This document shows, one piece after another, positions 1-12,800 of a DNA stretch of 64,000 nt; positions within the stretch are counted from its first letter, which is position 1, and each line of letters starts with the position of its first letter. The position numbers and the translations under genes were made by a program. Source of the stretch: Rubripirellula lacrimiformis (lineage in GTDB: Bacteria > Planctomycetota > Planctomycetia > Pirellulales > Pirellulaceae); assembly GCF_007741535.1 (NCBI RefSeq), contig NZ_CP036525.1, positions 1,240,001 to 1,304,000 of the forward strand, written 5' to 3'. The notes beneath the pieces are model-generated. The model worked only from the letters and a program-made list of their open reading frames with translations, made no database searches and was not told the DNA's origin.

Positions 1-318
1 TTTGGTGCCGGCTTCTTTGCCGGGTTTTACATCGTGCCGCTGCAGGCACTGCTGCAGTACTTGTCGCCCGATGACGAACGGGGCCGTTTCTTGGGCACCG
101 CCAATGCGGTTTCATTCGCCTTCATGACCGTAGCGGCGCTGTTGTACTGGGCCATCCGCCCCGGCTTTGACGACAAGCCGCAGAACATCTTTTACATCTG
201 CGCAGCTCTGATGGCCATCGGCGCGGCATTCTTTCTGTGGCGACTGCGCGGGACAGGGTTACTAGTCGGCAGCCGTGCGCCCGACAGTTCGATCGACGAC
301 GACGTCATCGGCGAATAG
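1..318 (+). CDS. MFS transporter, C-terminal end (partial)
   Basis: The reading frame is already open at base 1 and ends in TAG at 316-318, so only the last 105 residues are visible. They contain a loop with the sequence PLQALLQYLSPDDERGRFLG followed by two hydrophobic segments (roughly residues 37-55 and 65-82) and a hydrophilic tail rich in Asp. The 'P-x-x-A-L-L-Q ... ERGR-x-L-x-x-x-N' pattern is what I know from the lysophospholipid transporter / acyltransferase-linked MFS group (LplT and the MFS half of Aas-like fusions). The family assignment to MFS is solid; the substrate is inference. No acyltransferase domain follows, so if this is an Aas-type protein the acyltransferase would have to be encoded elsewhere. 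Confidence 0.75.
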   Translation, partial: FGAGFFAGFYIVPLQALLQYLSPDDERGRFLGTANAVSFAFMTVAALLYWAIRPGFDDKPQNIFYICAALMAIGAAFFLWRLRGTGLLVGSRAPDSSIDDDVIGE

Positions 319-403
319 CCCCAGCCGGCGTGCGGGGCATTACGTCTGCTGAGGCAAACGGAGATGTGTTTCCGCGGCCTGCTGATTGAGTGAGCCGTGA
401 TCG

Positions 404-450
404 CGTGAGCGGCCGGGCATTGCCCTTCCCCCATTGCCCGTGGCCTCACG
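404..450. terminator. Imperfect inverted repeat, possible terminator
   Basis: The left arm at 404-419 and the right arm at 435-450 are 16 bases each. The outer six and inner six bases of the arms are complementary (CGTGAG/CTCACG and CGGGCA/TGCCCG), with four unpaired positions in between and a 15-base loop. It lies 85 bases past the transporter stop codon. There is no T-tract, so intrinsic termination is only a possibility. Confidence 0.35.
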
Positions 451-590
451 GCCAGCAGCTCACCATTCCCGTTGAAAGTTCGGCTAAATCAGCAGTCGGC
501 TAGCCACGGTTCCCACATTCGATCGGGGACAACGTTCAAACGGCGAGTGGGGTTCTCTCCCATCATTCCGGCCTACCTGATTGCGAGTTC

Positions 591-627
591 AAAAACTTAA
601 ACTCGAACTCGAACTTAACTCGAACTT
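591..627. repeat. CTCGAA hexamer array, site 1
   Basis: The stretch contains AACTTAAACTCGAACTCGAA followed by a second partial run and a pyrimidine-rich tail. The same core sequence recurs, in the same orientation, at 18065-18100 and 41067-41105. All three sites are intergenic and downstream of a plus-strand gene. Function unknown. Confidence 0.8.
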
Positions 628-861
628 TCTTTCTGGCACAACATCAGGACAAGCAAGCCGACCGTCCGGTGAATGCTAGTGATGCTATGTGAGGTCAACC
701 CCATCCGCGGCCAGAAACCAGCGAATTGCTTTCGCATTCGCGATTTTCTCGCCCCAACGAATGGAACTCGGATGGTTGCCTCGGGTTTCTTTGGGCCCAA
801 TCGGGGGATACGATAGTCGGAGCTCTGGTATCCGAAATATCCAAAATAGTTAAGGTCCGAG

Positions 862-3800
862 ATGGCTCGCAAGCGAGAAGTCGGCAAAAAGCAGCGACGG
901 TCAGTTCTTCGAATGGAACCACTCGAGAAGAGAAACCTGCTTGCCGCAGCGATCACGCCATGCGGCCCCCCGACTATTCTAGAATTGGTCTCTGACCAGA
1001 GCGTTGTTCGAGAGTCCGTCCATCCCGCCCTGGCCTCTGAAAGGTTGATGAGTCATAGCGTGCCGGAAGGGGAATCCGTGGTAACGGCTGTGTGGACCGA
1101 TCCGTCCGGCGGTGATTGGAGCGACCGGACAAAATGGCAATCTGGCCAACTTCCAGGTGCGTCAGATGTGGTACTTGTCGATTTGGATCCTGACGCGACA
1201 CTTTTTGTTTCAAGCGGAACGAATGAAGTAGCTGAAGTTCAGCTTAGCGGTGAGATTCATATTGGCTCTGGAAGTCTCTCAGCGGCAAGGATTGGAGTAT
1301 GGGCGGGGCAGATCACGCTCGCCGGTGGAACGCTCTCGAACACATCGGTCGTCTCCACCTCATCTGAGGCGATCTTCAGTGGTGTTGCTGGGAGTCTTCG
1401 CAATGTGATTCTCGACGGTAATGGATCGATCAGTGCTTTAGGGTCAGACAGTATCATCAATGTCAACGGTGGCTTGACGCTCAATGGTGACCTGACGATT
1501 ACCGGAACTCGCACTTCCAGTGGCGAGAACTTTCGAGCGGGATTGAGTTTCGGTAGCAACGAAAGCTTGTCGGGATCCGGGCAAGTGTTTCTCAACACAG
1601 TCAACGCCACCGATGATGTCGCCGCTCTGGCATTTCTTGAACTGGAAGGCTTCAGTAGCAATGTTGAAACGCTCTCCATTGGCTCGGACATTGAGATCGG
1701 CGGCGACGGCGGCTCAATCTACACAACCCAGTCGAGTGACTTAGTCGCGATCGGTGGGGCAGTGACGGGATCCAGCAGTGGTGATCTTTTCATTCGACGT
1801 GCCACCGGACCGCTAGCCGTTACGGATCTTGCAGGTAACGTCACTTTGGAGGGCCCGTTTGACAATCTTCAGTTGACTTCAGTAGGAGAGACCCAGCTCG
1901 ATTTATCACAAGTGACCAGTCTGGTCGGCGTCAGTCTAACGGGAGATGTACTCTTCGGCCCTGGATCTGACGTCAACATCAATGGCGGCTTAGCGATTGA
2001 CGGTGAAGTCACACTAGCCGGTTCGGACGTGCCAGCATCACTAACCTTCCAGAGCAACGAAGCGATCAATGGAACCGGAGCTATCCGCTTTTCGGATGAG
2101 AACGCCACGTCCGGGAGCGCGATCAACTCTTTGTTTCTTGAAGGCGTCTCCAACCTTGTTGAAACGCTGACAGTCCGCCCAGGGATCGCGATTGGTGGTG
2201 GGCCGGGGACCATCGCCACCACACAGTCGAGCGATGAAATACGAATCGAAGGTCTGGTGATGGGCGGTGACAGCGGACCGCTGACGATCCGCCGCGCTAC
2301 GGGACCTTTGACGGTTGACGACCCCAGCGGAAACGTGTCGCTGGTGGGCCGCTTCGACGGCTTGGCATTAACTGCCACTGAGGGCACTCGCGTCGACTTG
2401 CAAAACGTAACGGACCTAATCGGAGCGACCATCAACGGTGATGCCGTTATCACTCCGGGCAGTCACGTCGAAGTCAACGGAGGACTGACAATCAACGGCG
2501 AACTTGCCTTGGCTGGGTCCGATGTGCCAGCCACGTTAACGTTTGGCGGAAGCGAGACCGTCGGCGGAACAGGGACGCTCCGCTTCTCCAATGAAAATGC
2601 CATCGATGAGATTTCCAACAACTTTGTCATCCTTGAAGGAGTCAGCAGCAACGTCGAGACGCTGACGTTTGGTGAGGAACTCAGGATCATTGGTGACCAT
2701 GGTCAGATCATCCCTCAAAGTTCGTCAGATACGATCACGATCGCTGGGCCGGTTAGAGGCGAAGGTGAGGGGCGTTTGCTCTTGGCAAATTTAAATGGAA
2801 CGCTCACGATCGATGACGTTTTGGGAGGAGCCAGCCTTAGCGGCAACATTGCTGATCTTACTGTCAATGCCACCGAAGGAACAACGCTCGACCTCTCGGG
2901 AGTTGATAACCTTGCACGCAGTGCGTTTAATTCTGATTTGACAATTACGGCGACCACGTCCGACAGCGTCATTGATGTCAACGGTGGCTTGACGCTCAAT
3001 GGTGACCTGACGATTACCGGAACTCGCACTTCCAGTGGCGAGAACTTTCGAGCGGGATTGAGTTTCGGTAGCAACGAAAGCTTGTCGGGATCCGGGCAAG
3101 TGTTTCTCAACACAGTCAACGCCACCGATGATGTCGCCGCTCTGGCATTTCTTGAACTGGAAGGCTTCAGTAGCAATGTTGAAACGCTCTCCATTGGCTC
3201 GGACATTGAGATCGGCGGCGACGGCGGCTCAATCTACACAACCCAGTCGAGTGACTTAGTCGCGATCGGTGGGGCAGTGACGGGATCCAGCAGTGGTGAT
3301 CTTTTCATTCGACGTGCCACCGGACCGCTAGCCGTTACGGATCTTGCAGGTAACGTCACTTTGGAGGGCCCGTTTGACAATCTTCAGTTGACTTCAGTAG
3401 GAGAGACCCAGCTCGATTTATCACAAGTGACCAGTCTGGTCGGCGTCAGTCTAACGGGAGATGTACTCTTCGGCCCTGGATCTGACGTCAACATCAATGG
3501 CGGCTTAGCGATTGACGGTGAAGTCACACTAGCCGGTTCGGACGTGCCAGCATCACTAACCTTCCAGAGCAACGAAGCGATCAATGGAACCGGAGCTATC
3601 CGCTTTTCGGATGAGAACGCCACGTCCGGGAGCGCGATCAACTCTTTGTTTCTTGAAGGCGTCTCCAACCTTGTTGAAACGCTGACAGTCCGCCCAGGGA
3701 TCGCGATTGGTGGTGGGCCGGGGACCATCGCCACCACACAGTCGAGCGATGAAATACGAATCGAAGGTCTGGTGATGGGCGGTGACAGCGGACCGCTGAC

Positions 3801-6800
3801 GATCCGCCGCGCTACGGGACCTTTGACGGTTGACGACCCCAGCGGAAACGTGTCGCTGGTGGGCCGCTTCGACGGCTTGGCATTAACTGCCACTGAGGGC
3901 ACTCGCGTCGACTTGCAAAACGTAACGGACCTAGTCGGAGCGACCATCAACGGTGATGCCGTCATCACTCCGGGCAGTCAAGTCGAAGTCAACGGAGGAC
4001 TGACAATCAACGGCGAACTTACCTTGGCCGGGTCCGATATCCCAGCCACGTTGACGTTTGGCGGAAGCGAGACCGTCGGCGGAACAGGGACCCTCCGCTT
4101 CTCCATTGAAAATGCCGTGGGTGAGACTTCCAACAACATAGTCATCCTTGAAGGAGTCAGCAGCAACGTCGAGACGCTGACGTTTGGAGGCGGGACGACG
4201 ATTACGGGCGGGAGCGGGGCGATACTCCCGTCGCAACCAAGCGACCAAATTGCGGTCGAAGGAAAGTTCATCGTCGGTCCTGGCACGGATATCGAACTGG
4301 GACGAACGGTTGGACAACCGGCTGAGATAGTTGTCCAAATTTCCGGTAATGAAACTGCAACGCCCAGGCTGCGCGGCTCCGGGCAATTCTCGCTGCCGTC
4401 GGTTCTGCGAATTGAATCAGAAGAGGATTTTGTTCCCTCGCCGGAAAGCCTGATCACCGTCCTCCAGTTTGACCAACTGGTGGGTGAAATCGGCGAGGTC
4501 TTAGGCGATGAAATTGCCTCGTTCCGCACGACGCCGTTGGCCGAGGGCGGTAGCTTAGTTCTCGTCAACGTCCCTCATTCACTAGCGACGCGAATGTTTG
4601 TAGTCGCGGACGGTGACAATACTTCCCGCCAGAACGCCAAGCCATTCGTACCTGCAGCCGATGAACTGGGAACTGGATTGTTGCGAGCGGGTGGGCTGGG
4701 GATCCTGTCTCCTGACGGCGACGCACGCAACGACTGGTGGTCTTTTCAAGCCAGCGCCGGTGATGAACTTGCAATTAGCATCGACGAATTGACGGGAACT
4801 CCGGCGTCCGATATTACAGTGCTGGTCCATGATGATAGTGGTCCGGTGTGGGACCTTACTACTCAAATCAGTGGTGGCGACGGACACTTTAGCGGATTCG
4901 AAGTGGCAGTCGACGGAGTTTACTATTTTCAGCTTACGTCTAACCGCAACGAAATCGCTACCTATACGATCCGGCTTGATGTTGCCCGAGATTTTGATAT
5001 TGAAAGAGACGCTGTTGGGAGTTTCGACGTCTTGGGGCAGCCCACGACACTTCAAACAAATGTCAACGGGACCACTGTCGGATACAAGGTCGCCGGAAAA
5101 ATTGACTCCCGGGATTCTGAAATACCGGACCAAGACTTCTTTGACATAGGGTCGGTCCGCGCGGAACGATCGATCATCGCTTACCTGAGAACGCCCTCCG
5201 GTAGCACCCTCGACCCGCAGATGAACATTCGCGATGCGAACGGTCAGGTCGTGTCGCTGCGTCCCAACCCGAACGACCCACGGATCGTTCGGTTTGACGT
5301 ACCGTCCGACGGTAATTTCCTTATCGATGTGTCAGCGGTCGCCGGTGACGGCCCTGAAGCGTCTTATGTGGTTGATGTTTTCGTGCAGCCAACTGATGGG
5401 CTCGGCTTCTCTGATCTGTCCGTTGGCAATCTCCAAATCAGCGATGATTCACCGCAGAGCGGCCAAACACTGGACGTTACATGGACCGTCGGCAACTACG
5501 GTGCCGTCGCGACGGCGGACGATGAGTGGACCGATAAAGTTGTACTGAGTGTCAATGATCGATTCGGTGATGCCGATGATGTTTTGCTCTCGGAAATACA
5601 ACGAATTGCTTCGCTAGCCATCAACGAAACCTATACGCAAACCGCTTCCGTTCAAATTCCCGTCGGGATTGCGGGGGCCTTTTACTTGTTTGTTGAGACA
5701 GACGCTCAGGACCAAGTCGCAGAGTTCCTGTTCGAGGAAAACAATGTGACCTCGTTGAATATCGATGTCACGGTAACTCCGAACGCAGATTTGCGAGCCT
5801 CGGAAGTCGTTGCACCAGCGATGTCATTCGTTGGCGAGCCTGCAACGGTCACCTGGACCGTGGCGAACGTTGGTTCCAGTTCAACTGGTGATGGAACTCC
5901 AAACGGCAGCGTTGACTCCTGGCTAGACCGAGTTTTTGTGTCGGTCGATGATGTTTTTGGTAATGCCGATGACGTACTAATTGCCGAAGTCACGCATGAC
6001 GGTGTGCTAAACGGCGGCGAGAGTTATTTGGGAACATGGTCAGGCAACGTTCCCGAAGAATTGGATGGTCGCTACCAATGGTTCGTTCGAACCGATGTAA
6101 ATGACGCAGTCTACGAATTTGACGACGTCGCGCCAAACGTCGCCGCGACAGATGGCGTCGTGATCGCACCGAATCGTTTCGCCGATCTTGTACCGACACA
6201 GATCGTATCACCCGGTACAGCGATCAGTGGTCTCGCGATACCTATCACCTGGACCACCGCAAACCGAGGTTTTCGAGATGCCACGGGTTCATGGACAAAC
6301 CGGTTCTACCTTTCGGCAGACGACACTTTCAGTGGTGACGACGTTCTGGTCGGTAGCGAAGCGATCAATCAGACCATTGCAATCGATAGCACTGCTAACC
6401 ACTCAGTCGACATTGTCTTGCCTGAACGAATTGAAGGCGACTTCCATCTGATTCTGGTCGTCAACGCCGATGGCGCCGAGTACGAGTTTCTATTCTCTGA
6501 CAACAACGAGATTGCTACCACGGCCATCATGGTCATGCGGCGACTGGAACCAGACTTGGTTCCGGAAATTGTAGGTTCACCGACGACAATTCAACTCAAC
6601 CTACCGTTTGATTTTAGCTACACGGTTGGCAACCGAGGCGCTGGTGACACCGTCGGAACCTGGACTGATCGTGTCTACCTTTCCTCTGACTCCAAGATCG
6701 ACCAAGGCGATCTACTAATCAAGGAAATCGTTAGTCCATCGGGTTCATTGCCGCTGACTCCATTGGGAGCGACGTATGCTTTCATTGACAGTTTCACCAT

Positions 6801-9800
6801 ACCATTCGGTTTCGATCCGGGTGAGTACAACCTGCTGCTTATCACCAATGCGTTGGGTGACGAGTTGGAGACGGATGAATCCAACAACACGCTTGTCCTT
6901 GGTCCCCTGTCTGTCGAGTCCCCACCTGTACCTGACCTCGTCATCACCAGTGTGACTGCACCTGCCTTTTCCGGTAGCGGCGAACAGATCACGGTTTCCT
7001 GGACCGGTGTGAACGCGGGTGCGGTTGATTTCGCGGAAACGACTTGGAGCGACCGTATCTATCTTTCGATTGATGCTGAATTTGGCAATGCGGATGACGT
7101 CGTGCTTGGCACGTTCGCACAGACGCGATCATTAACCGCTGGTGGCGGTAACTACGTCGATTCGCGAATGGTGACGCTGCCGTCGGGGATCGAAGGCGAC
7201 TATTTCATATACGTCGAAGTGGATGCGATCAACAATGTCCCGGAATTCATTTTTGAGGGGAACAACGTTTCCTCGGCAACGGTGCTTCCTGTCGCTCGAA
7301 ACTATCCAGACCTGGAGGCGACAACTTTCGTCGCTCCAGCGTCTGGTCGTCGCGGCGATCCACTGCAACTGTCATGGACCGTCACCAATGTCGGTGATGA
7401 CAGCAGTGTGTCTACTCGCTGGACTGACCGAGTCGTCTACTCTGGAGACGCGGTCTTGGGCAACGCTGACGATATCGTTCTTGCCGACGTCCAGCGTTTG
7501 ACATCGCTTGCCAAGACGACGTTTTATGACGTTGCGTTGACGCTTGACGAGCTACCTCTCGATTTGCCTCTCGGCAGCGGAACGCTGTTTCTAATTGTAA
7601 ATGCAGACGTGGCAGTCGACGAAAATTCGGCAACGACAAACAACGTCGGCTCAAGAACTTTCCTAGTCGAGGAGCGGGTCTTCATCGATTTGGCCGTCCA
7701 GCCAAACTTGATCGTCGCGCCCGCCACGATTGAAGCAGGCAGCCAGTTTGACCTTGTCTGGACCGTGAAAAATCTTGGCGTCACGCCGGCGGTCGGACCT
7801 TGGGAGGAACGAGTCTACCTGTCGGACAGTCCGACTGGTGGAGGCCGTCAACTGCTAGGCTCATTCCGATTTGAAAGCGACTTGGCCGCGAGTGCCGATA
7901 TCGTGAGACAACGCACCTTCACAATGCCGATCACGGGTCACGCAGGTGACGTTTACTTCGTTGTCGAAGTCGATGCCACGAATCGGGTCATCGAAAGCGA
8001 CGAGTCGAATCGATTCGTCAGCTCGACCCCGACCGAGGTGCCGTTGAAACTCTCCGTATCCACCAATACGAATCGCGTTACCGAGGGACAGACTGCCGCT
8101 CGACTAGTCGTTTCCCGAAACGGGAGTCCTTCCACTGCCTTGACGGTCAATCTTTCTGCGGATGTCGCTTCCCAGTTAGATCTTCCCACGCAAGTCACGA
8201 TTCCCGCTGGCCAGTACAGCGTTCGTGTTCCTGTTGCCGCGACACTCGATGGTGTTGTCGATGGAGACCAGTTGGTCGTTGTCTCCGCCAATGCGAGCGG
8301 GTACCCGTCGGCCACGATTCCTCTAACGGCGGTTGATGTCGATGTCAAAGAATTGACTCTCGAATTTGATTTCGAGTCGCTTGATGAGGCCCAAGTCGGA
8401 ACGGCCACCGTGACACACAACGGTTCCACGGCGACCGAACTGATTGTCGCCATCGGTGTCAGCCCACGCGTCGAACTGTCCGCCCCGATTCGCGTGACGA
8501 TTCCCGCTGGTCAAAACAGTGCATCTTTTGATGTCACCGCCGTCGATGATGACCAGCTTGAGAACAACGACACTGTGACGCTGTCACTCACCGCTCCCGG
8601 CTTCCGTGGGGCGATTGAATCGACGCTCATCAATCCGAGTGATGTTCCCTCAGTGACGCTGACGCTTCCGACGATGATCGCCGAAGGCACGCAAAGTGGT
8701 GCCGCCTTTGGTCAGGTCACACTTGATGCGGTCCAGCCACGCGATGTCAGTCTATTGCTGACGTCATCAGATTCATCCAGTTTGTTCGTTCTGCCCACGG
8801 TAACGATCCCGCGAGGCTCAAGGACCGCCAGCTTCGCTTTGTTTAGCAACGATGATGCGTTGCTCAACGGGACTCGCAACGTTGACGTGACCGCCGCCGC
8901 AATTCCTACCGGCGGTGGTCCGGCTTTGGAGGACATCTTGGCAGCCGGATCCATCGCCGTGACCGACAACGATGGTCCTACTTTGAGAGTGTCTTTCGAT
9001 CGCAACGTCGTAGCTGAATACGCGGCTACAACCGCGACTGTCTTCCGCAACACGGCAACCGATGATGCCTTGACTGTCACTCTTGCGACGGATGATCCCA
9101 GCGAGCTGCAAATTCCAGCGAGCGTCGTCATTCCCGCGGGCGCTGACTCAGTCTCGTTCACAGTTTCTGGAATTGCTGACCGCCTCGCCGATGGCGATCA
9201 ACGGGCGACGCTGACTGCTAACGCGGATGCATTTCAAGCTGGACTCTCGACGATTCTGGTTGCCGATGTCGATCGAGCCGACCTGCTCGCCGACGGATTG
9301 GTTACGCCGGCATCCGGCACGGTTGGTGAGAATGCGGCCGTCCAGTGGCGAGTTCTCAACGACGGCGTCGCTCCCGCACGCGGGCGATGGACCGAAAATG
9401 TCTTCTGGTCATCCGATCGAATCGTCGGCGATGACCAGCAAGTCGAAACCGTTGATTTCCAAGGTCCACTCGGTTTCGGCCAATCGTACAGCCGCTCGGC
9501 CATCGTCACGCTGCCAACGATGCCTGGTCAGTACTTTCTTATCGTCCAAGTGGACGCCAACGATTCGGTACGAGAAGTCCTTGAAACCAACAACTACGTT
9601 GTCTCCGCATCGGCGATCACCATCGAGGCACCGTACACGGCAACCGTATCATCAGGCATCGAAACCGCTTCCGTTGGCACTCCGGTATCGCTTGCTGGAA
9701 CCGCAACCAAGGTGGATGGATCACCAGCGGTCTCGGTCGACGTCGCCGTCAACATTTCTGTTCGCGGCACCAATCGGGTACTGCCAGCAACAACCGACGC

Positions 9801-12800
9801 AGACGGCAACTTCGCTGTGACCTTCGTCCCGCTACCTGGTGAAGGCGGGCAATACAGTGTCTCGGCCACCTATCCCGGCATCGCTCCCACCGATTCGCAG
9901 GATGCATTCCAACTGCTCGGACTCCAGCCCACCGAAGGTTTCGATTTCATCAACCTGACCTCCGGTGCGACCACGACGCAGACCATCACCGTTCGCAACC
10001 TCGCCGATGTCGATCTGTCGGGTCTAACCGTCGAAGCAATCGACATCGGAACTGGGCTCACTGTGACTCCGAGAATCGCCGATGGAGCCAACACGCTGCC
10101 CGCCTCCGAAAGTTTTCAACTCGAATACGACCTTGGCAGCGGCACCGCTACCTTCGGCGAAACAGGCTTCACACTGCGAATCAGTACAACCGAAGCACCG
10201 AACCTGGACATCCCCATCACCGTCGATGTCCTTGCTCCGACTGCTCGGCTCGTCGCCAGCGTCGAGACAATCGAATCAACTATGGTCGTTGGCGAGCAAA
10301 CCACCATCGAGTTTGAATTAGAAAATCGCGGCGGAGCTGACTCGGGACCGATCGAATTTCTGCTTCCCGACGGTGCCCCATGGCTGTCCGTCAGCTCTGG
10401 ACATCGAATCGCAAATATCTCGCCCGGAGGATTGACAACCGTCACACTGCTGCTCAGTCCGCAAATCGATTTGGAACTAACTCAATACAGCGGTTTGATT
10501 GTTGCTCGAACAGAAGGCGACGACTTGGCTGTTCAGTTTAGACTTCAAGCAACAGCCGAAACTGTTGGCGATCTAACGGTCAGAGTTGTCGATGAATTTA
10601 CCTTTTATAAAAATGATGCCCCGCTGGTCGATGGTGCCATCGTTCGCATTCTTGACCCCATTACTCGTGAACTTGTTGCAACGAATGCAGTTCCAGTCTC
10701 ATCTTTCAAGGCTAACGCAGAAGGTGAACAAAATGTTGCAGCTGCTGGTGACTTTTTCTTTCAAGCACTTGCACGCGGAAAATACGTTCTCGAAGTAAGT
10801 GCCGAAAATCATGAAACAAAGACGAGTTTAGTTGACATTCAGGCGGGTGACGGAAATGAGGTCGAAGTATTCATCCCAAGAAACTTTGTGGAATACAATT
10901 GGAGTGTAGAAGAAATTGGAGTTGAAGACCGAACGCGAATTTCGGTCGAGGCAGTGTTCGAGACAAATGTTCCAGCGCCAGTGGTTGTCGTTGAAAGCAA
11001 TATCGACCTTAATATGCTCGAATTCATCGGCGACAGTAAGACATTTGTAATTCAATACACCAATCACGGCTTAATTGATGCTATTGACATCCAACTTTTT
11101 TTCGATGAACACCCGGCATTGGAGATTAAACCACTCGTCGATTCGTTACCTGTATTGTCGGCAAAGTCTACGATATCAATCCCAGTTGTAATTACGCTTA
11201 GAAATCCTGCCGTTGAAACATCTAGCCTTCGCTCTGCACGTTTCGCAGAGGGTGAAGCAGTATCTCGACAGCAACTTTTCACTACTCCAGATACGCTATT
11301 CGATTTGGGAAATGTTCCCTGCGACCTGGAGGTCTATACAACGTACCGATACATTTGTGGCGACTACTTCTTGTTGAGTAGCATTCCAATCCCTGTGCTT
11401 GGAATCAGCTGTACGCCAAAAGGAGGAATCGGAACCGGGTCAGGCTCGGGAGGTGGGTTTGGTGGATTCGGACGTACCGAGATTGTCGATCTTGGGAACT
11501 TCGGAAGGGGCCGAAAACCTAGGGAAACTCTTGACCAGAATCCAATAGTCATCCGACGTGAAGACCCTGTTATTTCAGTTCCGTTCAATTGCGATGATTG
11601 CGTTTTGGGGACAGCGATAGCGGTGGGGAATTTACTTGCCCAACTATCTTCGTTACCAATAAGCGTTATCCCGGACTTGCAAGACTGCAGTCAAGGAATA
11701 GCTGGCTTTTTGACTGGTACTGGAAATCAAACAGGTATTGGAATAGGTAACAGTTGTTCTCAAGTTGGCTTAGGATTGGTCAAGACTAGACTTGATAAAG
11801 TTGGGAAGTCGATTCCATTGTTGAATCTATATCTCTTCGCCCAAGATCTCATAGGATTTATCAACGATGTTGCTGAAGCCTGTCCGGAGTTTCCTTGGGA
11901 GCCTCTAGATGAACTTCCTCCGATACCGGAACCCAACTTGGCTCGCTCCGCCGAAGGCGAGCAGGACTCAATAGCGGTTTCCATCAATGACCAGTTGAGC
12001 CGCTTAGATCGCATGGGGACACTTTTCTCACAGCTAGCAGCACCTGAAGTCTACTTCTACGGTAGTCAAGGGTTTGTTGCTAATCTGGATATTGCCGTCG
12101 CTCAGGACTGGACTTCATTGTTGCGATCAGTGAGTCTCGATGATTCAGGAGCGATTTCAGTTGTCAGCGAGTCAGAAAAGGATCAGCTGTACCGCTCCCC
12201 AAGTCGACCAGCGGGCTTAATTGACGAAGATATCGATCGTTTTGTTGATCGCCTAAATCGAACAGTGCTTTACTGGTCGGAAGGTATCTTCATAGCAAGT
12301 GACGTTCCGCTAGGAAACTCCGAAGATTTCATTGACCTTGAAGTCTGGTTGGGAGAAATGCAGATCGCCGAATCTGCACAAAGTGAAATTGCGAACGCTG
12401 GCGTAGCGGATGTCTATAGTGGGATTTCAGCAACTGGCAATGAACTGCTAAGCCTATTTTCCAGGTACTCAGCCGATGGCGTCTGTGCCGAAGTACGGAT
12501 TCAAATTTCGCAGGATGTCGTTCAAACCCGCCAAGCGTTTGACGCGACACTTGAGATATCGAACGAGACTGCTGAGGATCTTGCGAGCCTGCAGGCGTCG
12601 ATAGTGGTTTTGAATGGCGATGGAGAAGATGTTTCCGACTTGTTTGGAATTGAGTTGATTGAACAGACCGGCTTCGTTAATGCGAACGTCGGTGATACTC
12701 TAGCAGCCGGATCAGGAGGGCAATTTCAATGGAGATTGGTTCCGTCGGCCGATGCTGCCGTGGATGATTCGACTGAGTACTTTGTGACCGGTAATTTGGC

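Larger units (their letters stand above)
319..861. other. Intergenic region with inverted repeat and CTCGAA hexamer array
   Basis: No credible gene is seen here. The short open frames on either strand have arginine-rich, low-complexity translations and no family motif. The region holds an imperfect inverted repeat at 404-450 (possible transcript end for the upstream transporter) and a hexanucleotide array at 591-627. The promoter of the giant surface-protein gene presumably lies between about 630 and 860, but I could not pick a convincing -35/-10 pair. Confidence 0.6.
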
